Positions 1 through 6,744 of a DNA stretch of 14,277 nt are shown one piece after another. The DNA lies in the NCBI GenBank assembly GCA_021819725.1, contig JAKAQR010000056.1, positions 1-14,277 of the forward strand, read 5' to 3'. The stretch comes from Actinomycetes bacterium (GTDB lineage: Bacteria; Actinomycetota; Acidimicrobiia; Acidimicrobiales; Acidimicrobiaceae). The notes under the pieces were generated by a model. The model did no database searches and was not told where the DNA came from. It saw only the letters and a list, made by a program, of their open reading frames with translations. A program made the position numbers and the translations under genes. Position 1 is the stretch's first letter; every line of letters starts with the position of its first letter.

Positions 1-17
1 ACCGACTCTTCCTCGAC

Positions 18-314
18 ATGGCAAAGCCGCCCTCCAAACCCGCGCTCGCCAAGCTCACAACCAAGGAGTCAGATAAGCCCAAGGACCGGATCGCCGAGGT
101 GCTACGCAACTACGCCGTGATTGTCCTAAAAGATCTCCCTATGAAGATCCTCTGTAAGCATGGGGGGAACGTCACTCAACTGGGTTTGGAATGGCCACTG
201 ACAGTCGCTATGGTTGATCGGTACAAGTGTGCCGACGTATTATCGAGGATGCCTCGCACAGTGAAACTTTGTGAGTGGTGGAGAAGCTGGGGCTTATGGC
301 ACGAGATGGCGTAG
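18..314 (+). CDS. Unrecognised ORF, possibly the 3' remnant of a gene cut by the window edge
   Basis: I do not recognise this 98-codon ORF. The frame stays open to the left edge (codons for R-L-F-L-D precede the ATG), so it may be the end of a longer gene. The ATG at 18 cannot be confirmed because any ribosome site would lie beyond the window. The first half (about residues 1-47) is lysine-rich and reads like ordinary protein. The second half is rich in Trp, Cys and Met (C-E-W-W-R-S-W) and looks like accidental read-through. A frameshifted or truncated gene, such as a decayed transposase or phage gene, is possible but not shown. The call rests on length and position only. It may be non-coding. 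Confidence 0.25.
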   Translation: MAKPPSKPALAKLTTKESDKPKDRIAEVLRNYAVIVLKDLPMKILCKHGGNVTQLGLEWPLTVAMVDRYKCADVLSRMPRTVKLCEWWRSWGLWHEMA

Positions 315-458
315 TTTCGCTGTGACTTCATTGAGGAATTGGGTAGCTCACTCGGCGCCGCCGTCTTTGGGGCTTGGAGGCACTGGGACGACGTGATGAG
401 GTAGCCACCCGAGTTCGATGAGCTCTGATCGTGTAAGGTGCAGTGCGAGTGCACGCTT

Positions 459-470
459 GCCGGTACCGGC
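459..470. promoter_or_regulatory. 12-bp perfect palindrome upstream of the MFS gene, candidate operator
   Basis: GCCGGTACCGGC is its own reverse complement and ends 17 bp before the ribosome-binding site of the transporter. A second inverted repeat, GTGCA-N7-TGCAC, lies just upstream at 438-454. Their position between an unrecognised ORF and an exporter-type gene suits a repressor site, but no regulator gene is adjacent. The rest of 315-499 holds nothing I can identify. Confidence 0.3.
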
Positions 471-487
471 TGAACTGAGCGTACTTG

Positions 488-493
488 AAGGAG
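488..493 (+). promoter_or_regulatory. Ribosome-binding site that fixes the MFS start
   Basis: AAGGAG lies 6 nt before GTG at 500. The longest frame starts at a TTG (485) that lies upstream of this site, so GTG 500 is the better start. Confidence 0.6.
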
Positions 494-499
494 TTGATC

Positions 500-1714
500 G
501 TGGGCCAGCGTTCCTCTTGGCGGACTAAGACGGTGTGGGCGATAGCAGGCTCGGCATTCTTTGCCGATTTGGGATATCAGTCAGTACTGGCAGCATTTCC
601 TCTATTCCTCGTCATAGCGCTCCACCAGCCGGTCTGGGAGTATGGCCTGGCGGTCTCGCTGAGTTATGGAGGTGGAGCGCTTTTCTCGTGGTACGGGGCA
701 AAGTTGGGCGATCGCATTGGGCATCGAAGGGTGGCGATCCTCGGCAACTCTTTGATACCGCTGCTTTCTCTGTCGGCGATGGTCGCGAGCCCGATCTGGG
801 CGGTCGGTCTCCTCACGGGCGGTTGGTGGGCACGTAATCTCCGGTCTCCATCTCGTAGGGTGCTTCTCGTTGCCGCTGTACCAAACCAAGATCAGCGTGC
901 GAGGGCATTTGGTTTTCTGCACGCCTTGGATGTGGGTGGAGGAGCGCTTGCAGGCGTGGCGGTATTACTCGCGATTCTTTCTCATACGGATTACCGTTGG
1001 CTGTTCCTGGCCACGACGGTACCTCTGGTCATCTCCACACTCCTGCTGACCGCGACCCCGTCGTCGCGCCCGCCTGTGCCCGATGAGGCGACAACTCGGA
1101 CGCTCGACGCTTCCCATCATCCATTGCCGCCCGCCACAGCCACCCGATCACTGCTGATCGCCGCAGCGCTCTATGGGTTCACCTTCTACAGTGCGGGATT
1201 TCCAGTTCTCACCCTGGCACAGCGTGGCAGCGGGATTGCGTTAGGCGTGGTCGCATTCTTGCTTATCCAACTCACGTCTGCACTGACCGGTTATATTCTC
1301 CCGCACTATGTCGACAATGTTCTTTGGAAGCGAGCTCGAAGCCTGGGATGGTCTGGATATCTGGCAATGGGGATTGGTAGTGGTTGTATCGGGTTTGGCT
1401 ACAGCCTTCATCGGAATATTGCACTACTCCTCGTTGGCGTTATCGTAACCGGATTCTCGCTGGGAGTGGTCGAGACACTCGAGCCCACCGTAATGTCAGT
1501 CCTGCGCTCTGGGAGTCAGACCGGGCGCGGGTTTGGGGCGTTATCTGCGGCGAGGAGCACGGGTACCTTTGCTGCTAACTTGGTGATGGGATTGCTCTAC
1601 GGGGTGGCGGTTGGTTATGCATATGGCTACGCAATGCTGGTTGCAGTCGCTGCCGCTCTGGTGATGTTAGCAGCGGTTCCAGCGCTGCGGCAATGGCAGA
1701 TGTCCGGTGACTAA
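500..1714 (+). CDS. Major facilitator superfamily (MFS) transporter
   Basis: A 404-residue inner-membrane secondary transporter, about the usual length for a 12-helix MFS protein. Hydrophobic helices fill most of the chain. The loop after the second helix carries MFS motif A at about residues 66-78 (G-A-K-L-G-D-R-I-G-H-R-R), with the expected Asp71 and basic residues. A hydrophilic, proline-rich stretch at about 185-215 fits the cytoplasmic loop joining the two six-helix halves. The start is GTG at 500 because AAGGAG precedes it by 6 nt. The substrate cannot be read from the sequence; drug/metabolite export is the commonest role of similar proteins. It stands alone: the upstream ORF is unrecognised and the next gene is convergent. 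The surrounding sequence looks accessory. Confidence 0.85.
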   Translation: MGQRSSWRTKTVWAIAGSAFFADLGYQSVLAAFPLFLVIALHQPVWEYGLAVSLSYGGGALFSWYGAKLGDRIGHRRVAILGNSLIPLLSLSAMVASPIWAVGLLTGGWWARNLRSPSRRVLLVAAVPNQDQRARAFGFLHALDVGGGALAGVAVLLAILSHTDYRWLFLATTVPLVISTLLLTATPSSRPPVPDEATTRTLDASHHPLPPATATRSLLIAAALYGFTFYSAGFPVLTLAQRGSGIALGVVAFLLIQLTSALTGYILPHYVDNVLWKRARSLGWSGYLAMGIGSGCIGFGYSLHRNIALLLVGVIVTGFSLGVVETLEPTVMSVLRSGSQTGRGFGALSAARSTGTFAANLVMGLLYGVAVGYAYGYAMLVAVAAALVMLAAVPALRQWQMSGD

Positions 1715-1762
1715 CGACGCTGTCAATTCACCCGCCATTTGGTCTCGGATCAGCGCGTGGTT

Positions 1763-1822
1763 GTCGGGTCGCGATGTTCTCGCACAGGTCCTAACCTGCT
1801 CGGTGTTCGAGCACGATCCGAC
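1763..1822 (+). other. Compact foldable segment with four potential helices (possible structured RNA, attachment site or terminator)
   Basis: Four helices can be drawn by hand. An outer 8-bp stem pairs GTCGGGTC (1763-1770) with GATCCGAC (1815-1822), with one G-U pair. Inside it are GCGA/TCGC (1771-1783, 5-nt loop), CAGGT/ACCTG (1785-1798, 4-nt loop) and CTCG/CGAG (1799-1811, 5-nt loop). Unpaired linkers total only 4 nt. The last hairpin can lengthen to TGCTCG/CGAGCA at the expense of the one before. It resembles a shrunken cloverleaf but lacks correct tRNA spacing and T-loop pairing, so it is not a tRNA. Function unknown. Confidence 0.3.
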
Positions 1823-1950
1823 CTCAGGAGCATTGATTGTGTGATTGTTCTGGTGTACTCTTGCGCACAGCACGACGATGTTTACCGGTCACCTTGTTGA
1901 GCGAGCGGTGATCTGGTTGTGCTCGTATGAGATAGCGTGGGCTTCGCTAT

Positions 1951-2033
1951 TGTCGCGCACGCTCTTTATTTCGAGAAGATGAGTCGTCGTTTTGAGGTGG
2001 CTGGTGCCAAGGGAATTGTGTACTGTCGCGCAC
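1951..2033 (+). repeat. 10-bp direct repeat TGTCGCGCAC, two copies
   Basis: Identical copies lie at 1951-1960 and 2024-2033, offset by 73 bp. The second falls in the spacer of the promoter-like match at 2012-2037. This could be a regulator half-site pair, the trace of a duplication, or chance. Confidence 0.3.
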
Positions 2034-2037
2034 TGTT
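2012..2037 (+). promoter_or_regulatory. Sigma-R/SigH-type promoter match (GGAAT-N18-GTT), facing the 3' end of the HAD gene
   Basis: GGAAT at 2012-2016 and GTT at 2035-2037 are separated by exactly 18 nt, the known consensus for sigma-R-group ECF factors. Such a factor is encoded in this window at 11011-11613. Transcription would start near 2045 and run antisense into the HAD phosphatase gene, which ends at 2104. No credible downstream gene exists on this strand, so the product would be an antisense or small RNA. About 0.4 chance matches are expected in a window this size on both strands, so it may be fortuitous. Confidence 0.3.
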
Positions 2038-2103
2038 TCAGTCGGCCGCCGTGGTGGTACGGTGCCCTCCAAGAGGCGTGGTCCGACGAAGATGGATGGG
2101 CGC

Positions 2104-2901
2104 CTAGTTGAGTTGATGGATCCGTCGACGCCGGACGATAGAGCGTCCCACAAAGGGCATCGTCCCACCTGCAAGCACGATCGCCACCAGCCCCACGTTG
2201 CGCAACGTCCGAACAAGATAGGGCCGAGATACCTTTGTCGTCTCCTTGAACTCGAGAATTTCCCAACCACGGTCTCGAGCGACCTTGGTGAGTACCCTGT
2301 CGGGATTCACTGCGATGGGATGTCCCACCATCTCCAACATTGGAATGTCGGTATAGGAGTCAGAGTATGCATATGAGTTGGCCAAGTCGATAGCTTCGGT
2401 CTCAGCAAGGGTCGCGATCGCCTCGACCTTGTAGGGACCATACGCGTAAAAAACTAACTCACCGGTGTATTTGCCCTCGTCATCGACACGAGAACGTGAC
2501 CCGATAAACCCGTCGACTCCCAGGAACGAGGCCATCGGCCCCACGACCTCCTCTGGCGATGCCGAGACGAGAAATACCTTACGCCCAGCGAGATGGTGGA
2601 GGTCGATCAGCTCCATCGCCTCTCGGTAGATTAAGGGCGTGATGATCTCTCCGAGGGCCTCGCTGACCACACGAAGCACCATCGACTGCTCCCAGCCCTG
2701 CGTGAGGGATAGAACAGCATTTTCGAGTCGCTTGAGGCGGCGTTCGTTGGCGCCGAGATACTTGTAGACGGTCTGAGCGTAGAGACTACGCACGACTGTA
2801 CGCCGCGTGATCAGACCCTCTTGAAAGAAGCGTGTTCCAAGGGCCAACATCGAGGCCCGTGCGATCACCGTCTTGTCGAGATCAAAGAATACGCCCTCCA
2901 T
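2104..2901 (-). CDS. HAD-IB family phosphatase (SerB-like hydrolase)
   Basis: A 265-residue haloacid-dehalogenase-superfamily phosphomonoesterase. All four HAD motifs are visible: D7-L-D9-K-T (nucleophile Asp7 and acid/base Asp9), Ser113 in V-S-A-S, Lys158 in G-P-Y-K, and Asp181/Asp185 in S-D-S-Y-T-D for magnesium. The helical insert between motifs I and II matches subfamily IB, which includes phosphoserine phosphatase. The physiological substrate is unknown; related actinobacterial proteins carry only the generic HAD-IB name. The C-terminus has a hydrophobic stretch (about 245-258) followed by an arginine cluster, perhaps a membrane contact. It starts 9 nt after the stop of the upstream RCK gene with only a weak ribosome site, so translation is probably coupled. 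It is the last gene of the minus-strand operon. Confidence 0.85.
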   Translation of the reverse strand: MEGVFFDLDKTVIARASMLALGTRFFQEGLITRRTVVRSLYAQTVYKYLGANERRLKRLENAVLSLTQGWEQSMVLRVVSEALGEIITPLIYREAMELIDLHHLAGRKVFLVSASPEEVVGPMASFLGVDGFIGSRSRVDDEGKYTGELVFYAYGPYKVEAIATLAETEAIDLANSYAYSDSYTDIPMLEMVGHPIAVNPDRVLTKVARDRGWEILEFKETTKVSRPYLVRTLRNVGLVAIVLAGGTMPFVGRSIVRRRRIHQLN

Positions 2902-2910
2902 CGTGAACTA

Positions 2911-3594
2911 TTAGTCCCCGACTGCGCTCAACGTTGGATCGATCAGGGCCCTGCGCAGTGCGTCGTCAGTCTCATCCGTGGTCAAACAGATCACCTCATC
3001 CGATTCGCGCAGCAGGGTATCGCCCCTCGGTACTGCAAGGTCATTATCACGGACCACGGCGACCACTGAGGCTGAGCGAGGAAGCGCGAGTTCTTCGATC
3101 GTCCGATCGATCGCTGGTGACCCTGGAGCCAGTGTTACCTCGACGAGACGGGCCCCTGAACGAGAGAACTGGAGCAGACGGACGATCGACCCGACCGAGA
3201 CCGCCTCCTCCACGAGTGACGAGATGAGGTGCGGGGTCGACACGGCCACATCCACCCCCCATGCCGGAGTAAAGAGCCAGTGGTTCTTGGGATGATTCAC
3301 CCGGGCAATGACCCGAGGAATTGCATACTCCTGCTTAGCCAGGAGCGCCGTGACAAGGTTGTCCTCGTCGTCGCCTGTGGATGCGACGAGGACATCGCAC
3401 TCCGTGAGTCCACAGGTGGCAAGGGTGGAGAGTTCGCAGCCGTCGCCGACCAGCCAACGGCAGGCGATCTCATGCGAGAGGTGTGCCACTAACACCTCGT
3501 CGCGTTCGATTACGAGCACGTTGTGGCCAGCTTCGTGGAGATCCATGGCGAGAAACGTGCCCACCTTGCCTGCACCGACGATCGTAACATTCAT
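2911..3594 (-). CDS. trkA: TrkA/RCK-domain potassium transport regulator (second of a pair)
   Basis: A 227-residue cytoplasmic RCK protein that binds NAD(H)-type nucleotides and gates or regulates potassium transporters. The N-terminal Rossmann domain carries G7-A-G9-K-V-G12, and Glu30 ends strand 2 at the ribose-binding position. A TrkA-C (RCK-C) domain occupies about residues 135-220. The start is an ATG whose A overlaps the stop of the upstream RCK gene (ATGA). A strong AAAGGAGG lies 6 nt upstream. Mycobacteria have the same arrangement of two unequal RCK proteins (CeoB/CeoC) beside an APC-type permease. No TrkH/TrkG pore subunit lies in this window, so the divergent permease gene is the likely partner. 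That pairing is inference. Confidence 0.88.
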   Translation of the reverse strand: MNVTIVGAGKVGTFLAMDLHEAGHNVLVIERDEVLVAHLSHEIACRWLVGDGCELSTLATCGLTECDVLVASTGDDEDNLVTALLAKQEYAIPRVIARVNHPKNHWLFTPAWGVDVAVSTPHLISSLVEEAVSVGSIVRLLQFSRSGARLVEVTLAPGSPAIDRTIEELALPRSASVVAVVRDNDLAVPRGDTLLRESDEVICLTTDETDDALRRALIDPTLSAVGD

Positions 3595-4256
3595 CGCTGG
3601 CCTCCTTTGAGAATCTCATGCAGTCGCTCAGCGCCGGATTGTGTGACCAAGACGACGGCTCGATCGCCCTCTTGGGCGATCAGCTCATGCTCGATGAGCC
3701 TTGGCGAACCCCCGCGCAGGATGGCGGCGAACTTAACCGAGTTGTCAACGTTGAGTGTAGCAAGCTGGATGCCAGCGAGCGAGGTGGGAAGTGACACCTC
3801 CATCACCGACACCGCGCCGCCGGTATCGGTCCAGTCGGCAGATGTCCGTTCGGGGAAAAGCCGCCGGATAGCCTGTTCGGTCGTCCAAGTCACCGTCGCC
3901 ACCGTGGCGATGCCAAGCCGTTGGTAGACGACCGCGCGACGTGGGTCGTAGATTCGAGCGACGACGTTGGGAACATGAAACACCTCGCGGGCAATACGTG
4001 CGCTCAAAATATTGGTATTGTCACCTGAGGTGACCGCAGCGAGACCATAGGCCCCTTCAATCTGCGCCTGCTTGAGGATCTCGGGATCAAAGCCCATCCC
4101 CTCGAGCTTGATGATGTTCGGGTGGTCGGCAAGTCTTCGGAACGCACGAGCGTTGCGGTCGATGATCGTTACCTGCAGCCCTTGAGTTGCCAGCCGGTGA
4201 GCGAGCTCCGCGCCAACGCGTCCACAGCCCACGACCAACATTCGATCGGATGTCAC
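3591..4256 (-). CDS. trkA: TrkA/RCK-domain potassium transport regulator (first of a pair)
   Basis: A 221-residue RCK protein, first gene of the minus-strand operon. The nucleotide-binding loop is G10-C-G12-R-V-G15, and Asp33 ends strand 2, typical for NAD(H) binding. The C-terminal half (about 140-215) is a TrkA-C domain. The start is GTG at 4256, preceded by GGAGG with a 4-nt spacer; the next in-frame ATG (codon 6) is too far from that site. It overlaps the second RCK gene by 4 nt, which suggests coupled translation and a hetero-oligomeric gating ring. It faces the KimA-like permease gene across 112 bp. The two RCK copies are clearly different sequences, not a recent duplication. Confidence 0.88.
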   Translation of the reverse strand: MTSDRMLVVGCGRVGAELAHRLATQGLQVTIIDRNARAFRRLADHPNIIKLEGMGFDPEILKQAQIEGAYGLAAVTSGDNTNILSARIAREVFHVPNVVARIYDPRRAVVYQRLGIATVATVTWTTEQAIRRLFPERTSADWTDTGGAVSVMEVSLPTSLAGIQLATLNVDNSVKFAAILRGGSPRLIEHELIAQEGDRAVVLVTQSGAERLHEILKGGQR

Positions 4257-4368
4257 CTTGCCTCCATGATGCCGAAAAGGACCAGATTACCGTAGCCTTA
4301 TCCCGCCGGTGAAGTCCAGCATAGGCTGTACTATCGTCGTTCATAGGCAAGCGTTGAGGAGAGTTGCG
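4257..4368. promoter_or_regulatory. Divergent control region between the RCK operon and the permease gene
   Basis: This 112-bp space must hold the promoters for both directions. On the plus strand a -10-like TACTAT (4329-4334) is visible without a good -35. The heptamer CATAGGC occurs twice in direct orientation (4320-4326 and 4342-4348), 22 bp apart, about two helical turns, flanking the -10 candidate. The permease ribosome site GAGGAGAG (4356-4363) lies 5 nt before ATG 4369. I see no room for, or core motifs of, a ydaO-type c-di-AMP riboswitch. Promoter assignments are tentative. Confidence 0.4.
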
Positions 4369-6711
4369 ATGCCAGAAGAAGATTCCGGCTCGGCGCATGG
4401 CCGATTCCAACGAGGTTTCGAGGTGCGCTCTCCTCGGGCGTTGCCTCGATTGGAGTCGTTCAACGTTCCCGAGAAGCTGAGTTATCGGATCAAGAATCGG
4501 CTCCTTGGCCCGCCTCTGGTGACAGAGGATCTCGATGATCAGCGGATTGGTAAGCCTACTGCGCTGGCCATCCTCTCCTCTGACGTCATGTCATCCTCGG
4601 CCTACGCGACTGAGGCGATGCTCGGTGTGCTCGTACCGGCGGTTGGGCTTGCAGCGTTCTCACTGGTGGTTCCGGTCTCGTTATTGGTCCTCGTTGTCCT
4701 GATCTTCGTCACCGCCTCGTACCTCGAAGTTATCAAGGCCTATCCAAAGGCGGGTGGAGCCTACGTGGTCGCTCGCGACACTTTTGGATCGGGCCTTGCG
4801 CGGGTAGCTGCCGCGTCGCTGTTCGTCGACTACATCCTTACCGTCGCGGTCTCCATCTCCGCCGGGGCCGATGCGCTCGCCTCGGCCGTTCCGGCGCTGA
4901 CGCCGTATGTCACCATGATCACCGTTGTGTTTGTCCTGGGCATCGCCTACGGGAACCTGCGGGGAATCCGGGAAGCTGGAAAGACCTTCGCAGTACCTAC
5001 CTATCTATTCATCGGATCTATGTTCTTGATGATTGGGGTGGGGGTCGCGCGGGGGATCTTTGGCCATCTCCCGGTGTACACGCACTTCGGTACCGGCGTG
5101 TACCCTGCTGGTACCGCAGGGGTCGGGCTGCTGCTCGGTGCCTCGGTCTTCATCTTTTTGAAGGCCTTCGCGAGTGGCGGGACGGCGTTGACCGGTACCG
5201 AGGCGATCTCGAACGGAGTGTCGGTCTTTCAGAATCCACAGCCGCGTAATGCACGCATCACCCTTGTCGTGATGAGCATTATTCTTGGTACCCTGCTACT
5301 GGGGGTCTCCGGGCTCGCTGCTGTCACCCATGCCACACCGTATCTGTCGGGTGATCCTACGGTTCTCTCCCAGATCGCCAGGGCGGTCTTTGGCGATTCG
5401 CCGCTCGGCCGTGTCCTCTATTTCGCATTGGACATCTTTACGATGGGCATTCTCACGCTGGCCGCGAACACCAGCTTTGCTGGGCTACCTTTTCTTGCGT
5501 CCTTCGCGGCATCCGATGGATTCCTTCCCAAGAGCTTTACCGTTCGTGGACATCGACTGGTCTACTCGAGTGCCATCGTTGCCTTGGCGGTGGTATCGGT
5601 GGTGCTCCTGGTCGCCACGAACTCCAACGTCTACACGCTCATCTCGCTGTATGCGATCGGGGTCTTTACCGGCTTTACCATCGCTGGTGCCGGAATGGTC
5701 AAGCATCATCTCATCGAACGTGAGAAGAACTGGCGACGCAGAGCCCTCATCAACGGGGCATCGGCGGTGCTCTCGGCTGCGGTGGACATCACCTTCATCG
5801 TCACAAAGTTCACGGCGGGTGCGTGGACTATCGTGGTAATCGTGCCGCTGCTGGTGATCGTCTTTACGCGGTTCAAGCGGTCGCATGACTCCGAGGTCAA
5901 GGCACTTACCGATGGTCTTGAGGCGATCGAGGGCGAGGTGCTCCCTCGCAAGCATAAGGTGCTGATCCTGGTCGACGAGGTCGATGTGGCAACCGTGACC
6001 GCCCTCAACTATTCGCGGATTCTTGGTGCCGACTCAGTTACTGCCTTGCACTTCGTGATCGACGAGAAGCACGCGGAGGCGCTCGCTCAGCAGTGGGAGG
6101 CCGGTGGGCTGGGTCGCACCCCGCTCGAGCTACTCGATTGCCAGGACCGTCGTCTGCGACGAGCCGCCGGACAGGTGGTGATGGATGCGTTGAGTGATGG
6201 GGATTCACAAGTCTCGGTACTCATTCCCCATCGGATCTATCCTCGCTTTTCGGGATCGATTCTGCACGACCAGACCTCGGGCTCGTTGGCTGAGGTCATA
6301 GCGCAGTTGCCGCACGCGACTCCGATTCTGATTCCTCACCGAGTCAAGCCTCAACCGCTACCGAAGGTGTCGCCACGAGCGGTCTCGGAACCGTTCGATG
6401 AGGCATCGCCTGAACCGCTGGACTCGCGCGACGGGGTAGTCCCGATTGCCCACCTGCATGTGCGCCAGCGGGCCCATGTTCTTGGTCGGGTATCGGTGAT
6501 TCGGCTGAGCTCCTATCACGGGACGACCTCCACAGCCGCGCGCCTTGAGGACGCAACCGGCGGCCTTATGTTGGTTTTTCCTGGTCGGAGCGCGATTCCT
6601 GGACTCAGTTCGGGGATGAATGTCAGTGCAGAGGGGACCGTGGTGGAGGTGGATGGTCACCTCGCTATGATCAATCCCCTATACGAGTTTTTGCCGTTAA
6701 ATGCGAAATGA
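4369..6711 (+). CDS. KimA-like APC-superfamily permease, probable potassium transporter, with USP-like and C-terminal OB-fold domains
   Basis: A 780-residue membrane protein in three parts. Residues about 65-505 form an APC/LeuT-fold transporter resembling Bacillus subtilis KimA (YdaO), a potassium/proton symporter. The L-S-S-D72-x6-Y79 and V-D154-Y155-x6-S162 segments match, as I recall, residues lining the KimA potassium site. Residues about 527-665 look like the cytoplasmic universal-stress-like domain of that family. Residues about 695-775 form an OB-fold (L-G-R-V-S-V-I ... V-E-G-T-V-V-E-V ... I-N-P-L-Y-E) like the stand-alone OB-fold protein found near ceoB/ceoC in other actinobacteria. 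The start is ATG 4369, set by GAGGAGAG; an in-frame GTG at 4309 has no such support. It diverges from two RCK genes, which supports potassium rather than amino-acid transport. topA follows after 33 bp. Confidence 0.82.
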   Translation: MPEEDSGSAHGRFQRGFEVRSPRALPRLESFNVPEKLSYRIKNRLLGPPLVTEDLDDQRIGKPTALAILSSDVMSSSAYATEAMLGVLVPAVGLAAFSLVVPVSLLVLVVLIFVTASYLEVIKAYPKAGGAYVVARDTFGSGLARVAAASLFVDYILTVAVSISAGADALASAVPALTPYVTMITVVFVLGIAYGNLRGIREAGKTFAVPTYLFIGSMFLMIGVGVARGIFGHLPVYTHFGTGVYPAGTAGVGLLLGASVFIFLKAFASGGTALTGTEAISNGVSVFQNPQPRNARITLVVMSIILGTLLLGVSGLAAVTHATPYLSGDPTVLSQIARAVFGDSPLGRVLYFALDIFTMGILTLAANTSFAGLPFLASFAASDGFLPKSFTVRGHRLVYSSAIVALAVVSVVLLVATNSNVYTLISLYAIGVFTGFTIAGAGMVKHHLIEREKNWRRRALINGASAVLSAAVDITFIVTKFTAGAWTIVVIVPLLVIVFTRFKRSHDSEVKALTDGLEAIEGEVLPRKHKVLILVDEVDVATVTALNYSRILGADSVTALHFVIDEKHAEALAQQWEAGGLGRTPLELLDCQDRRLRRAAGQVVMDALSDGDSQVSVLIPHRIYPRFSGSILHDQTSGSLAEVIAQLPHATPILIPHRVKPQPLPKVSPRAVSEPFDEASPEPLDSRDGVVPIAHLHVRQRAHVLGRVSVIRLSSYHGTTSTAARLEDATGGLMLVFPGRSAIPGLSSGMNVSAEGTVVEVDGHLAMINPLYEFLPLNAK

Positions 6712-6744
6712 CAGGGACTGTTCGCAGTAGAGAGAGCGTAGTGA

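Larger units (their letters stand above)
1715..2103. other. 389-bp gap between convergent genes, with secondary structure and a promoter-like match
   Basis: No convincing gene lies here. Both flanking genes end into the gap, so two terminators are expected, but I see no stem followed by a T-tract. Visible features are a foldable segment (1763-1822), a 6-bp hairpin ATAGCG-N7-CGCTAT (1932-1950), a 10-bp direct repeat TGTCGCGCAC (1951-1960 and 2024-2033), and a sigma-R-like promoter match (2012-2037). Actinobacterial terminators often lack a U-tract, so one of the hairpins may do that job. Confidence 0.5.

Noticed and set aside
1763..1822. A tRNA gene
   Set aside because: The segment is too short, and the 5-bp T stem, the two nucleotides between acceptor and D stem, and a normal anticodon arm are missing.
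1889..2270. Two overlapping minus-strand ORFs in the convergent gap
   Set aside because: They run out of frame through the 3' end of the HAD gene, and neither shows a recognisable motif; an HNH-nuclease remnant was considered but no Cys/His pattern supports it.
2062..2376. 104-codon plus-strand ORF just after the promoter-like match at 2012-2037
   Set aside because: Most of it is antisense to the well-supported HAD gene, composition is arginine/proline/histidine-rich as in shadow frames, and there is no ribosome site.
4257..4368. ydaO-type c-di-AMP riboswitch before the KimA-like gene
   Set aside because: The space is too short, the conserved core is not visible, and a divergent gene starts there.
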